A stretch of 13,069 nucleotides of DNA from Rhodospirillales bacterium 47_12_T64 (GTDB lineage: Bacteria; Pseudomonadota; Alphaproteobacteria; Kiloniellales; Kiloniellaceae), in assembly GCA_002162915.1 (NCBI GenBank), contig MABB01000062.1:1-13069 (forward strand), read 5' to 3'. A program made the translations under genes and the position numbers. This document shows positions 1 through 7,693 of the stretch, piece after piece; position 1 is the stretch's first letter; the number at the start of each line of letters is the position of its first letter. The notes beneath the pieces are model-generated. The model did not search any database, was not told the origin of the DNA, and was given only the letters and a program-made list of their open reading frames with translations.

Positions 1-159
1 TGACTCAGGTTCGATACGCTGGGTACCTTCGACAACAACATTGTCGATCGTGCCACCTGACATCAATGCCTGCGCATAGGCATGTCTTTGAATGCTTCCA
101 ACTCCAAGAGTTAGAAACAATCCCCCAATTAATAAAGAAAGAAGCGTTTTACGTAACAC
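1..159 (-). CDS. bamA: Outer membrane protein assembly factor BamA, N-terminal fragment (cut by window edge)
   Basis: Only the first 53 codons are present; the gene runs off the low-coordinate edge. BamA is the outer-membrane beta-barrel that folds and inserts other outer-membrane proteins. The visible part starts with a basic residue pair and a hydrophobic stretch (about residues 5-20), reads like a Sec signal peptide, and probably is cleaved after an Ala-rich site near residues 28-31 (AYAQA). It then enters the first POTRA repeat with the typical 'IDNVVVEGTQRIEPES' pattern at residues 38-53. The start is a GTG at 157-159. A GGGGG Shine-Dalgarno-like run lies just upstream, and an in-frame TGA further upstream leaves no other good start. 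The gene follows rseP by 45 bases, the usual alphaproteobacterial order. The identification rests on the signal peptide, the POTRA start and the neighbours; the barrel is not visible. Confidence 0.85.
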   Translation of the reverse strand, partial: MLRKTLLSLLIGGLFLTLGVGSIQRHAYAQALMSGGTIDNVVVEGTQRIEPES

Positions 160-204
160 ATTTACCCCCGGAAATCTGCGTATAAATTTTCATTCACAAG
201 CAGA

Positions 205-1305
205 TCAGAACCATTGTTTCGATACGACATCGTTCCAAGTAACAAATACCATTAAGCTCAATACCAGAGCCAGTCCAAATCTGAAACAGTATTCTTGTTT
301 TCGTTCACTTAATGGACGACCTCGGATAGCTTCGTACACGTAGAAAAAGAGATGCCCGCCATCAAGCATGGGAATCGGCATCAAGTTAAGAAGACCTAAA
401 TTTATTGAAAGCAGAGCCATCAAGAAAATATAATAATATACTCCCGCCTCGGCAGCCATCCCTGCCATCTCTGCTATTTTTACAGGCCCACCCAATTCCT
501 TTACAGATCGGTGCCCATCAAACATTTGCCCAATTGCTTTGAACGTGCCAATGGAAATTTCATAGGTTTCATTTACTGCTGCTATAACAGCCGATGGGAA
601 ATCAAATCGTTTATAAGACGATCCGCTATTGGCGACAATCCCAATCAACCAGCGTTTTGCTTCTAAGCCATTATGGTCTTTATAAATATCAACCTTAGGC
701 GAAACAGTTAAATTTACCAGCTCGCTGTTTCTCTCGACAACAACCTCTATAGGTTCCCCGGATCCAAGTTGTACTATCCGTTGTAACTCTTCAAAACGAT
801 CAATATCGGTACCATCAGCTTCAACAACCAGATCACCACTCACAAATCCGGCGGCTTCAGCAGCGCTGTCTTCCATGACTTTGGATACAACTGCAGCGGA
901 ATAAGGCTGTCCAACAAATGTATACAGTCCGGTTAGAAGAACAATTGCCAGAATGAAATTAGCAATAGGTCCAGCAGCAACAATAGCAGAACGCTGCCAA
1001 ACAGATTTGGCTTTAAAGGTTGTCTGGAGCTCTTCATCAGACAACTCATCTGTGCCTTCACTTGTAGAACTCGTGACATCTCCGTCACCGTACATTTTCA
1101 CATAGCCACCGAGTGGAATGACACTAAATTTCCAACGGGTATTATTCTTGTCGTAAAAACCAAACAGTTCAGGTCCAAAGCCAACAGAGAACACATTCAC
1201 TCTTACACCATTTTTCCGTGCCACCCAGTAATGTCCGAGTTCGTGAAAGAAAACCAACACGGTAAGAAGTACTAAAAATGCGAGTGTTGCTGTAATAAAG
1301 TCCAT
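205..1305 (-). CDS. rseP: RseP/MmpA-family site-2 intramembrane zinc metalloprotease
   Basis: An M50 (site-2) protease that cuts transmembrane substrates inside the inner membrane, such as anti-sigma factors, polar membrane proteins and remnant signal peptides. The 366-residue protein has the zinc-binding HELGH motif at residues 21-25 inside the first membrane segment. A single PDZ-like domain spans about residues 137-205. The second half of the active site, 'NLMPIPMLDGG', is at residues 307-317 with the metal-ligand Asp315. Further hydrophobic segments lie near 104-126, 286-306 and 342-357. One PDZ domain instead of the two in E. coli RseP fits alphaproteobacterial homologues such as Caulobacter MmpA. 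The start is ATG at 1303-1305 with no clear Shine-Dalgarno. The 97-base gap from dxr contains two TATAAT strings without a matching -35 box. Family assignment is firm; the natural substrate is not known from the sequence. Confidence 0.95.
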   Translation of the reverse strand: MDFITATLAFLVLLTVLVFFHELGHYWVARKNGVRVNVFSVGFGPELFGFYDKNNTRWKFSVIPLGGYVKMYGDGDVTSSTSEGTDELSDEELQTTFKAKSVWQRSAIVAAGPIANFILAIVLLTGLYTFVGQPYSAAVVSKVMEDSAAEAAGFVSGDLVVEADGTDIDRFEELQRIVQLGSGEPIEVVVERNSELVNLTVSPKVDIYKDHNGLEAKRWLIGIVANSGSSYKRFDFPSAVIAAVNETYEISIGTFKAIGQMFDGHRSVKELGGPVKIAEMAGMAAEAGVYYYIFLMALLSINLGLLNLMPIPMLDGGHLFFYVYEAIRGRPLSERKQEYCFRFGLALVLSLMVFVTWNDVVSKQWF

Positions 1306-1405
1306 CAGATTTTACTTATTATAGTTGTTACATTATTATATGGCGTATAAAGCACGGCATGATAACCGTTTGAGTAGCTATTCAAAAGCCCTTAGACTAA
1401 TAAAT

Positions 1406-2608
1406 TCAGATCATTTTGCATTTTATTAAATCTTGGCTCCACAGACGTACTTCATTGTCCAGTTCTACAATTTCCTCAAGGCTGCCATTCCGTAGCGCTG
1501 CAAAGTCATTTAACGCCATCTGGATGATTTTTGGAATATTCGAAAACGATAGCTTTTCCCTTAAGAAACAGTCAACTGCCACCTCATTCGCAGCATTTAA
1601 AATGACGGTTTTGTGCTGACGAAGGGCGCGACGGGCGAGGTCCAATGCAGGAAACTTCTCATGATCAGGAGCCTCAAACGTCAAGTTGGCAATTTCGACC
1701 AAATTCAATGGTTTCACTGGCGTCTGAATGCGCTCGGGCCATGCAAGAGCGCAAGCGATCGGAGTTCTCATATCAGGGGAGCCCAGTTGAGCCAAGACAG
1801 AACCATCAACATAACTAACACTCGAATGAATGATTGATTGTGGATGTATCAACACTTTTATTCGTTCTTCAGGAAGGTCGAATAAATATGCCGCTTCTAT
1901 TAATTCCAGCCCTTTATTTACCATAGTGGCGGAATCGATCGAGATTTTTGACCCCATATCCCAATTGGGATGAGCAAGAGCCTGCTCAGGTGTGACATCA
2001 GCCATTTGAGACTTGGTAAAAAGCCGGAAAGGTCCGCCAGAAGCCGTAAGAGTAATATGATCGATACCCGCCCTGTTTTTATAATCAAAAACCTGGAAAA
2101 TGGCATTGTGCTCAGAATCAACTGGCAGTAACTTTGCCCCGTATCGCTGAACCTCATTTACCATCATATCTCCAGCACAAACCAGCGCTTCTTTGTTGGC
2201 AAGGAGTATCGTCGCACCCCGTTTAATTGCCATAAGCGTTGACGCTAAACCGGCAAATCCAACGATCGCAGCCATAACCATATCAGAGGGACGATTGGCA
2301 GCCTCTAACAAAGCGTCGGCTCCTGCTCCGGCTTCGATACCGGACCCGGACAATGCATTCTTCAGATCCCTATAACGACCAGGATCAGCAACCACGGCAA
2401 ACTTTGCATTCAGCTCAATTGCTTGCTTCGCCAACAAATCAACATTTTGATTAGCAGTTAAAGCCTCAACCGTAAAAAGATCAGGAGATCTCATTAATAG
2501 ATCTACTGTGCTCGTGCCAACCGACCCCGTAGACCCCATAACGGTGATTGATCTCGGCTCACTCAGAATACCTGTTGTTTTTTGAGAAGGATCATGACTG
2601 GAAAGCAT
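1406..2608 (-). CDS. dxr: 1-deoxy-D-xylulose 5-phosphate reductoisomerase
   Basis: Converts 1-deoxy-D-xylulose 5-phosphate to 2-C-methyl-D-erythritol 4-phosphate with NADPH, the first committed step of the MEP isoprenoid pathway in the cytoplasm. The 400-residue length is normal. The NADPH-binding GSTGSVG is at residues 25-31. The divalent-metal ligands appear as Asp164 and Glu166 in 'PVDSEHNA' and Glu235 in 'KGLELIEA'. The substrate loop region 'HPNWDMGSKISIDSATM' is at about 213-229. It starts with ATG at 2606-2608, 18 bases after the cdsA stop, with only a weak GAG as a possible ribosome binding site. The product feeds the isoprenoid precursors used by UppS two genes upstream, a sensible operon partner. 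The first 20 residues before the NADPH fold are slightly longer than in E. coli, but no better start was seen. Confidence 0.97.
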   Translation of the reverse strand: MLSSHDPSQKTTGILSEPRSITVMGSTGSVGTSTVDLLMRSPDLFTVEALTANQNVDLLAKQAIELNAKFAVVADPGRYRDLKNALSGSGIEAGAGADALLEAANRPSDMVMAAIVGFAGLASTLMAIKRGATILLANKEALVCAGDMMVNEVQRYGAKLLPVDSEHNAIFQVFDYKNRAGIDHITLTASGGPFRLFTKSQMADVTPEQALAHPNWDMGSKISIDSATMVNKGLELIEAAYLFDLPEERIKVLIHPQSIIHSSVSYVDGSVLAQLGSPDMRTPIACALAWPERIQTPVKPLNLVEIANLTFEAPDHEKFPALDLARRALRQHKTVILNAANEVAVDCFLREKLSFSNIPKIIQMALNDFAALRNGSLEEIVELDNEVRLWSQDLIKCKMI

Positions 2609-2626
2609 TAAGCAACTACTCGCAAA

Positions 2627-3451
2627 CTAAACAATGTAAAAACCGGCAACCACAATAGCACAAGCCAAAAGCCCATCTACCCGATCCAGTAAACCACCAT
2701 GGCCAGGGATTAATTTACTTGAATCCTTAACATCAAATTTTCTTTTCAGATGCGATTCAAAAAAATCACCCGCTTGGGAGACGACAGCCAATAGCGCACC
2801 TGTCGTTGCAAGCACGAAAGGCGAAACATTAACCATCCACTGCGCAAAAACATAACTTATCACAGCGGCAGACATCATACCGCCAACCAAACCGGACCAT
2901 GTTTTCTTTGGACTTATCTTTGGGGCGATTTTAGGTCCACCAAAATTTCGACCCGAAAAATAAGCACCTATATCAGTTGCCCACACGACGAAAAGTATCC
3001 AGAAAATGATATTCAAACCATCTTCATGGTTATTCCTGAGCCACAACAAGGCAAGAGAACTTATTGAAACATAAATAAAACCAAGCAGATACCAGTTCGT
3101 ATCTTTGACCTGTTTTAAAAGTATCCTGATTAGAAACCACAATGTTACCGCAAGCGCTGCAATCCCCCACAGAGCGATGAAAAAATATCCCGCAGCGCCC
3201 ATCCCCATAACGATAGCAATCGATAGAATAAGTAATTTTCCAGGGAGACCTAAAGAACCTTCCCCACATATCGTGGCCCATTCCCACGCAAGAATAATTG
3301 CGCAGAGAAAGATCAAGACATCACTATAGGGAGAGCCATAATACACAGCGGCTAAAACCGGGGGTCCAAGCAAGATCGATGACAGGCATCTTACAAGGAG
3401 GTCGCTCTTCTTTTTAGGCTGTTTCGGCTGCTGATCCATAACGTCGGTCAC
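2627..3451 (-). CDS. cdsA: Phosphatidate cytidylyltransferase (CDP-diglyceride synthase)
   Basis: An integral inner-membrane enzyme that makes CDP-diacylglycerol from phosphatidic acid and CTP, the branch point for all major phospholipids. The protein is almost entirely hydrophobic segments after a short basic N-terminus (QPKQPKKKSD). Near its end it carries the complete CDS family signature, starting 'SHLKRKFDVKD' and ending 'PGHGGLLDRVD', at about residues 233-259. The open frame extends up to 3532, but that would overlap uppS by over 100 bases. I chose the GTG at 3449-3451 because a GGGGAG sequence lies 10 bases before it; this gives 274 residues and a 38-base overlap with uppS. An ATG at 3437-3439 (270 residues) is the main alternative and lacks a nearby ribosome binding site. 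The overlap suggests translational coupling to uppS. Function is certain; the start is less so. Confidence 0.93.
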   Translation of the reverse strand: MTDVMDQQPKQPKKKSDLLVRCLSSILLGPPVLAAVYYGSPYSDVLIFLCAIILAWEWATICGEGSLGLPGKLLILSIAIVMGMGAAGYFFIALWGIAALAVTLWFLIRILLKQVKDTNWYLLGFIYVSISSLALLWLRNNHEDGLNIIFWILFVVWATDIGAYFSGRNFGGPKIAPKISPKKTWSGLVGGMMSAAVISYVFAQWMVNVSPFVLATTGALLAVVSQAGDFFESHLKRKFDVKDSSKLIPGHGGLLDRVDGLLACAIVVAGFYIV

Positions 3452-4154
3452 GCTTTTGGTACTCCCCAATAGCAGTAAGTAGATCATTTTTTGAAAAATC
3501 AGGCCAATTTTTCTCAACGAAAACCATTTCACTATAAGCGAGCTGCCATAATAAAAAATTACTGATCCTCATCTCTCCACTCGTGCGAATCAAAAGGTCA
3601 GGATCAGGGATATCGCGCGTGTATAGTTCTTGCTCAAACACGTTTTCGGTTATTTGGTCAGGATTGAGGGAGCCTGATTTAACTTGATTTGCAATTCTTT
3701 GCGCAGCTTCGACTATTTCCTGCCGGCCACCGTAACTGAGAGCCATAACAACTGTCAGCTTATCGTTGTTCAACGTCTGGCGCTCAGCATCTTCTATAAG
3801 CAGAACAATATCATCAGCTAAACGAGATCTATCGCCAATGACCTTTAATCTTATCCCTGCTTTATGGAAAGTTGCGAGTTCGCTCTGAAGATAGCGACGC
3901 AACAATCCCATAATATCGTTGATTTCACTTTGTGGACGGTTCCAGTTTTCCGAGGAAAAGCTATAAAACGTCATATAAGGAATACCAATTTCAATTGCGG
4001 ACTTTAATAACTCACGCAAAGCTTCAGCACCTTTACGGTGCCCAAAAGCGCGCGGTAAATGCCGCGCCTTTGCCCACCTGCCATTGCCATCCATTATCAC
4101 AGCAATATGATTTGGTATTCCTTTTTTCATCGCTTTTTTAAGAAGATCATTCAA
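3414..4154 (-). CDS. uppS: Isoprenyl transferase / undecaprenyl diphosphate synthase (di-trans,poly-cis)
   Basis: Cytosolic cis-prenyltransferase that adds isopentenyl diphosphate units to farnesyl diphosphate to build the C55 carrier lipid used in peptidoglycan and O-antigen synthesis. The diphosphate-binding motif 'MDGNGRWA' is at residues 21-28 with catalytic Asp22. 'GHRKG' follows at 38-42. The C-terminal signature 'DLLIRTSGEMRISNFLLWQ' is at 186-204 with Arg190, Arg196 and Glu209 in the expected places. At 246 residues the length is normal. The start used here is TTG at 4152-4154, two bases after the frr stop; its ribosome binding site is poor. An ATG at 4128-4130 would give a protein 8 residues shorter with the motif intact and is an equally possible start. 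The end of the gene overlaps cdsA. Confidence 0.95.
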   Translation of the reverse strand: MNDLLKKAMKKGIPNHIAVIMDGNGRWAKARHLPRAFGHRKGAEALRELLKSAIEIGIPYMTFYSFSSENWNRPQSEINDIMGLLRRYLQSELATFHKAGIRLKVIGDRSRLADDIVLLIEDAERQTLNNDKLTVVMALSYGGRQEIVEAAQRIANQVKSGSLNPDQITENVFEQELYTRDIPDPDLLIRTSGEMRISNFLLWQLAYSEMVFVEKNWPDFSKNDLLTAIGEYQKRDRRYGSAAETA

Positions 4155-4156
4155 GC

Positions 4157-4717
4157 CTAAACTTGCATGATCTCTTCTTCTTTCTGCGCTGAAATTTCAT
4201 CAATGGATTTAATATGTGTGTCGGTCATTTTCTGGATTTCATCCCCCCAGGAATGCATTTCATCCTGAGAGATATCACCGTCTTTTTCCATCTTTTTAAG
4301 AGATTCCATACCGTCTCGGCGAACGTTCCGAACTGAAACTTTACTTTGTTCGGAGTATTTACCAGCAATCTTTGACAGCTCGACACGACGCTCTTCCGAG
4401 AGAGGAGGAAGCGGTACGCGAACCAACTGCCCATCAGGGGAAGGGTTCAATCCAAGGCCTGAATTCCTGATTGCCTTTTCAACAGCACCAACCATTGATT
4501 TGTCCCAGACTTGAACAGCAAGCATACGAGAATCAGGAACCGAAACAGTACTAACCTGATTAAGAGGCATAGCTTGCCCGTAAGCTTCAACCATGATCGT
4601 ATCAAGTAACGCAATAGATGCGCGACCCGTTCTTAGTCCTACAAAATCTTTATGGAGGGATTCAAGAGCTCCGTCCATACGTCGTGACAAATCTTTAATG
4701 AGGGCATCTTGCGACAC
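4157..4717 (-). CDS. frr: Ribosome recycling factor (RRF)
   Basis: With EF-G, RRF splits the post-termination ribosome so that its subunits can be reused. The 186-residue length matches the family (about 185). The sequence has the expected two-domain pattern: a helical N-terminus with 'LRTGRAS' at residues 28-34; the beta-domain around '[21 protein letters not shown]'-type residues 52-72; and the conserved 'RRVELSK ... [12 protein letters not shown]' helix region at about 110-138. The start is GTG at 4715-4717. An AGGGG ribosome binding site lies 7 bases upstream, within the 15-base gap after pyrH. Such tight pyrH-frr spacing is very common in bacteria and indicates cotranscription. The stop is two bases before the TTG assigned to uppS. 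Confidence 0.97.
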   Translation of the reverse strand: MSQDALIKDLSRRMDGALESLHKDFVGLRTGRASIALLDTIMVEAYGQAMPLNQVSTVSVPDSRMLAVQVWDKSMVGAVEKAIRNSGLGLNPSPDGQLVRVPLPPLSEERRVELSKIAGKYSEQSKVSVRNVRRDGMESLKKMEKDGDISQDEMHSWGDEIQKMTDTHIKSIDEISAQKEEEIMQV

Positions 4718-4732
4718 AGCCTATCCCCTTAC

Positions 4733-5449
4733 TTATTGAATAATAGTGAAGCAGCCATTTCCGCTAACTGCTTTAGCGAAAGAACCTGTTTCGTAAATAG
4801 AAAACACTACAATCGGTATATTATTTTCACGCGTAAGTGCAATAGCAGAATGATCCATGACACCCAGATCATCTGTAAATACCTGTTTGTAAGAGAGAGT
4901 ATCAAACCGTGTCGCCGAAGGATCCTTTACAGGATCAGCCGAATAAACACCATCAACCTTCGTCCCTTTGAGAAGAACCTCACAACCCATTTCAGAGGCG
5001 CGCAAAGCAGCAGCCGTATCTGTTGTGAAATAAGGGTTACCCGTACCAGCGCCAAAGATAACAACGCGACCTTTTGACAGATGCCTTTCAGCACGTCGGC
5101 GAATATATGGTTCTGCGACAGTGTCCATGGGTATTGCGGTTTGAACCCGAGTTGCAACACCAACCTGTTCAAGAGCGTTTTGCATGGCCAATGAATTCAT
5201 TACAGTAGCAAGCATACCCATATAATCCGCTGTGGATCGCTCCATACCAGCTGCAGCACCCGACAATCCCCGGAAAATATTTCCTCCACCGACGACTATA
5301 CAAACTTCGATCCCCTTATCGACAACCTCTTTGATGTCGAGAGCAATTTGGTTCACAGTCTCAGGATCAAGGCCAAACTGACCATCCCCCATAAGGGCTT
5401 CACCTGAGAGTTTTAGCAGGACGCGTCTATAGCCGGGTGTATCTGTCAC
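4733..5449 (-). CDS. pyrH: Uridylate kinase (UMP kinase)
   Basis: Phosphorylates UMP to UDP with ATP in pyrimidine nucleotide synthesis. It belongs to the amino-acid-kinase fold, is hexameric in bacteria, and is usually regulated by GTP and UTP. Visible motifs are 'KLSGEAL' at residues 13-19, 'GGGNIFRG' at 54-61, the UMP-site region '[14 protein letters not shown]' at 72-85, and '[16 protein letters not shown]' at 132-147. The open frame can be read up to a TTG at 5485. I chose GTG at 5447-5449 because a strong GAGGAG sequence sits exactly 6 bases before it and the resulting 238-residue protein has the usual N-terminus. The gene follows tsf after 190 bases that contain a terminator-like hairpin and a second inverted repeat. 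It is followed closely by frr. Confidence 0.96.
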   Translation of the reverse strand: MTDTPGYRRVLLKLSGEALMGDGQFGLDPETVNQIALDIKEVVDKGIEVCIVVGGGNIFRGLSGAAAGMERSTADYMGMLATVMNSLAMQNALEQVGVATRVQTAIPMDTVAEPYIRRRAERHLSKGRVVIFGAGTGNPYFTTDTAAALRASEMGCEVLLKGTKVDGVYSADPVKDPSATRFDTLSYKQVFTDDLGVMDHSAIALTRENNIPIVVFSIYETGSFAKAVSGNGCFTIIQ

Positions 5450-5510
5450 AGATATCTCCTCTTTCCCCCATACCTTCTTTATCAATCAGCTGGAATTCAT
5501 CAACCAACCT

Positions 5511-5540
5511 GAGCACATCTTCTAAAGAGTAATTGTGCTC
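5511..5540 (-). other. Hairpin in the pyrH leader
   Basis: A perfect 7-base inverted repeat, GAGCACA (5534-5540, read on the minus strand) and TGTGCTC (5511-5517), encloses a second small stem, TCTT-TAG-AAGA. The two stems are contiguous on the 3' side and separated by a 5-base bulge on the 5' side, giving about 11 base pairs in total. It lies 61 bases before the pyrH GTG and downstream of the terminator-like hairpin after tsf. No T-run follows it in the direction of transcription, so it is not a standard terminator. It could be a leader regulatory structure, an RNA-processing site, or a protein-binding palindrome. The structure is seen in the sequence; any role is inference. Confidence 0.45.
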
Positions 5541-5580
5541 GAAAAAAGACTATCATAGGGGAAGTATGTGATTTTGAATA

Positions 5581-5626
5581 CAAAAATGGCCACGATCCGT
5601 CTAAAAAAATAGAAAGACCGTAGCCA
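5581..5626 (-). terminator. Probable weak terminator or attenuator after tsf
   Basis: On the minus strand, 14 bases after the tsf stop, an 8-bp arm pair TGGCTACG / CGTGGCCA (one G-T pair) encloses a 4-bp GTCT / AGAC stem with a 4-base bulge. The arms lie at 5587-5626. The structure is followed by TTTTTG at 5581-5586, and a seven-T run sits in the loop. The layout is terminator-like but imperfect because of the bulge. It would reduce readthrough from rpsB-tsf into pyrH-frr, as is commonly seen between these genes. Confidence 0.5.
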
Positions 5627-5639
5627 GATTTTAATTTAC

Positions 5640-6566
5640 TTAGTTACCGAGTGTTGCAGCAACTTCAGCAGCAAAATCTTCTTCTTTTTTCTCAATGCCT
5701 TCACCAAGCTGGTAACGAACAAAACCAGTTAGTTTAACAGGTGCACCAAGATCTTTAGCGAAGAGTTCTACAGCTTTACCAACAGAGTTTTCTCCGTCGA
5801 TAACATAACCTTGCTCAAGAAGACAAACTTCCTCGTAATACTTACGTAGACGACCAACGAGCATTTTCTCGATGATTTCTTCAGGCTTACCTGAAGCACG
5901 CGCCTGATCAGAAAGCACTTCTTTTTCACGCTCGAGAGCAGTCACATCGACAGAATCGCGATCCAAGGCCTGTGGGTTAGCCGCAGCAACATGCATTGCT
6001 ACCTGCTTACCGAAAGCTTCAAGTTTAGAAGAATCACCTGAAGATTCAAGGGCAACCAACACAGCAATCTTACCAAGACCAGGAGCAGTCTGGTTGTGAA
6101 TGTATGCGGCAACAACGCCTTCGCTTACTTCAAGAGAAGCAGTGCGACGCAAGCTCATGTTTTCACCGATAGTCGCAATACGCTTGGTAAGCGCATCAGC
6201 AACAGAACCGTCTTCACCTGGGAAGTCAGCACTGGCGAGGGCTTCAATATCACCACCAACAGTCATAGCTTGCTGTGCCACAGAAGAAACAAATGACTGG
6301 AACTGTTCATTACGAGAAACGAAGTCAGTTTCAGAGTTCACTTCAACAACAGCACCTTTGTTACCAGCCGTTGCAATGGCAACAAGACCTTCAGAAGCAA
6401 CTCGACCGGATTTTTTCGCAGCAGCCGCAAGGCCGTTTTTGCGAAGCCAATCTACGGCAGCATCGACATCACCATCGGTTTCAGTAAGTGCTTTTTTGCA
6501 ATCCATCATGCCAGCACCGGACTGATCACGAAGTTGTTTAACCAGAGCAGCAGTAATCTGGGCCAT
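5640..6566 (-). CDS. tsf: Translation elongation factor Ts (EF-Ts)
   Basis: The guanine-nucleotide exchange factor that recharges EF-Tu with GTP. The 308-residue protein begins with the UBA-like N-terminal domain (about 1-45), including the family signature '[16 protein letters not shown]' at 12-27. The core motif '[13 protein letters not shown]' is at 77-89, with Thr80-Asp81-Phe82 matching the TDFV residues that contact EF-Tu. The rest shows the two-subdomain core plus the coiled-coil-like charged helix expected for a full-length protein. The ATG at 6564-6566 is the natural start, with a weak AAAGAG ribosome binding site 7 bases upstream. It follows rpsB by 98 bases, and that gap contains a perfect 10-bp hairpin. 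The rpsB-tsf pairing is nearly universal in bacteria. Confidence 0.97.
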   Translation of the reverse strand: MAQITAALVKQLRDQSGAGMMDCKKALTETDGDVDAAVDWLRKNGLAAAAKKSGRVASEGLVAIATAGNKGAVVEVNSETDFVSRNEQFQSFVSSVAQQAMTVGGDIEALASADFPGEDGSVADALTKRIATIGENMSLRRTASLEVSEGVVAAYIHNQTAPGLGKIAVLVALESSGDSSKLEAFGKQVAMHVAAANPQALDRDSVDVTALEREKEVLSDQARASGKPEEIIEKMLVGRLRKYYEEVCLLEQGYVIDGENSVGKAVELFAKDLGAPVKLTGFVRYQLGEGIEKKEEDFAAEVAATLGN

Positions 6567-6600
6567 TTTCTATCTCTTTTCAGAAATTTATTATCAACAT

Positions 6601-6641
6601 AGAACACAAACACGAGAACGGCGGCATTGTCGCCGCCGTTC
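6601..6641 (-). terminator. Intercistronic hairpin between rpsB and tsf, likely attenuator
   Basis: A perfect 10-bp stem, GAACGGCGGC / GCCGCCGTTC, closes a 6-base loop at 6616-6641. In the direction of transcription it is followed by a moderately T-rich, interrupted stretch (TCTCGTGTTTGTGTTCT). It begins about 23 bases after the rpsB stop. The weak T-tract suggests partial termination or 3'-end protection of the rpsB transcript rather than a full stop, leaving less tsf message than rpsB message. A smaller 5-bp hairpin (6647-6662) lies between it and the rpsB stop. Confidence 0.65.
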
Positions 6642-6664
6642 CGCATTGTTCACTTGCGAACAGC

Positions 6665-7564
6665 TTAAGCTTTAACAGCTACAGCTTCTTCCTTTGAGGC
6701 CGATTCTTCAGCTGGCTTCTCTTCAGCGGCAGGAGCAGGAGCTTCTTCGGTGGCGGCAGGAACCGGAGCAGCTTCTTCAGCAATAGCAGCCGGAGCTTCT
6801 TCGGCAGGCGCTTCTTCAGGCAACTGCTCAACAGGAGCTTCTTCAGCAGCACCGATATCTGTACCAGATGCAGTCAACTCTTGCTGAAGACCGTCGATTA
6901 CCGCATCGGCAAACAGATCACAGTAGAGGCTGATCGCACGGATAGCATCGTCATTCCCTGGGATTGGGAAAGTAATGTCAGCAGGATCAGAATTGGAATC
7001 AAGGATACCGACAACTGGAATTTTCAATTTAGTTGCTTCGGCAATTGCAAGGTGTTCCTTGTTTGTGTCGATAACAACGATCACATCCGGAATACCACCC
7101 ATTTCCTTAATACCACCGAGTGCGCGCTCTAGTTTGTCGCGCTTACGAGTAAGATTAAGAAGTTCTTTTTTAGTCAGGCCACCCTGATCGTTTTCGAGGC
7201 GCTCATCAAGCTCCTTCAGAAGACGGATCGAGTTGGAAACAGTTTTCCAGTTGGTCAGCATACCGCCGAGCCAACGATGGTTCACATAGTACTGACCACA
7301 GCGTTTTGCTGATTCAGCCATTTTCTCACTTGCCTGACGTTTTGTTCCAACGAACAGAACGCGGCCACCACCAGCAACAACTTCACGTGTAAAAGCAAGA
7401 CCTTTGTGCAGCATAGGAACTGACTGCTGAAGATCGAGAATGTGAATGCCATTGCGTGCACCAAAAATGTACTGAGACATCTTTGGGTTCCAACGACGGG
7501 TTGTGTGACCAAAGTGAACACCAGCTTCTAGAAGCTGGCGCATTGTAAAAGTAGGAAGCGCCAT
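6665..7564 (-). CDS. rpsB: 30S ribosomal protein S2 with long acidic C-terminal tail
   Basis: Structural protein of the small ribosomal subunit, near the platform and S1. The start '[20 protein letters not shown]' is the classic S2 N-terminus. '[13 protein letters not shown]' at residues 96-108 and '[13 protein letters not shown]' at about 165-177 are also characteristic. The core ends near residue 231. After it come about 68 residues made almost only of Glu, Ala and Pro, with EEAP at residues 241, 250, 255 and 273, ending in a short Lys-containing stretch. E. coli S2 is 241 residues, so the total of 299 is long, but such tails occur in alphaproteobacteria. The ATG at 7562-7564 has AAGG 9 bases upstream. 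The gene sits 218 bases after dnaE, with its own candidate promoter and folded leader, and is followed by tsf. Confidence 0.97.
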   Translation of the reverse strand: MALPTFTMRQLLEAGVHFGHTTRRWNPKMSQYIFGARNGIHILDLQQSVPMLHKGLAFTREVVAGGGRVLFVGTKRQASEKMAESAKRCGQYYVNHRWLGGMLTNWKTVSNSIRLLKELDERLENDQGGLTKKELLNLTRKRDKLERALGGIKEMGGIPDVIVVIDTNKEHLAIAEATKLKIPVVGILDSNSDPADITFPIPGNDDAIRAISLYCDLFADAVIDGLQQELTASGTDIGAAEEAPVEQLPEEAPAEEAPAAIAEEAAPVPAATEEAPAPAAEEKPAEESASKEEAVAVKA

Positions 7565-7625
7565 AAAATGAAACCTTTTCTCTTCCGGTTAAACTTCCGC
7601 AGGCCGTAATCTCCATTTCGTATGG

Positions 7626-7676
7626 AAACACCAGAAACAGTGATCGGAAAACCGACCCCGTTAAGCCCACGTGTTT
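7626..7676 (-). promoter_or_regulatory. Structured rpsB 5' leader, candidate S2 autoregulatory element
   Basis: On the minus strand an 11-bp stem (AACGGGGTCGG at 7652-7662 with CCGATCACTGTT at 7636-7647, one bulged A and two G-T pairs) is capped by TTTT. It is enclosed by a second 6-bp stem, AAACAC (7671-7676) with GTGTTT (7626-7631), across an internal loop. The element ends 61 bases before the rpsB ATG and starts just after the predicted transcription start. S2 represses its own operon through a folded rpsB leader in E. coli; a similar role here is inference from position and structure, not from a recognised consensus. Confidence 0.45.
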
Positions 7677-7693
7677 TCTTAGTAATGCTGCGG

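Noticed and set aside
148..192. A 14-codon ATG frame overlapping the bamA start
   Set aside because: It ends inside bamA, has no ribosome binding site, and the GTG of bamA is better supported; likely chance.
1306..1405. Two perfect TATAAT strings in the dxr-rseP gap (1335-1340 and 1318-1323) as an rseP promoter
   Set aside because: Neither has a reasonable -35 box at 16-18 bases, the area is AT-rich, and the second would leave almost no leader.
3452..3532. Longer cdsA reading frame starting at 3532
   Set aside because: It would add 27 residues encoded within uppS, lacks a ribosome binding site, and lengthens the protein beyond what the family needs.
5500..5556. An 18-codon open frame in the pyrH leader that contains the 5511-5540 hairpin, possible leader peptide
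   Set aside because: No ribosome binding site precedes its ATG and there is no run of informative codons; probably chance.
6100..6525. A 141-codon plus-strand open frame opposite tsf
   Set aside because: Composition follows the antisense of the EF-Ts codons (Ser, Thr, Ala rich); no independent evidence of coding.
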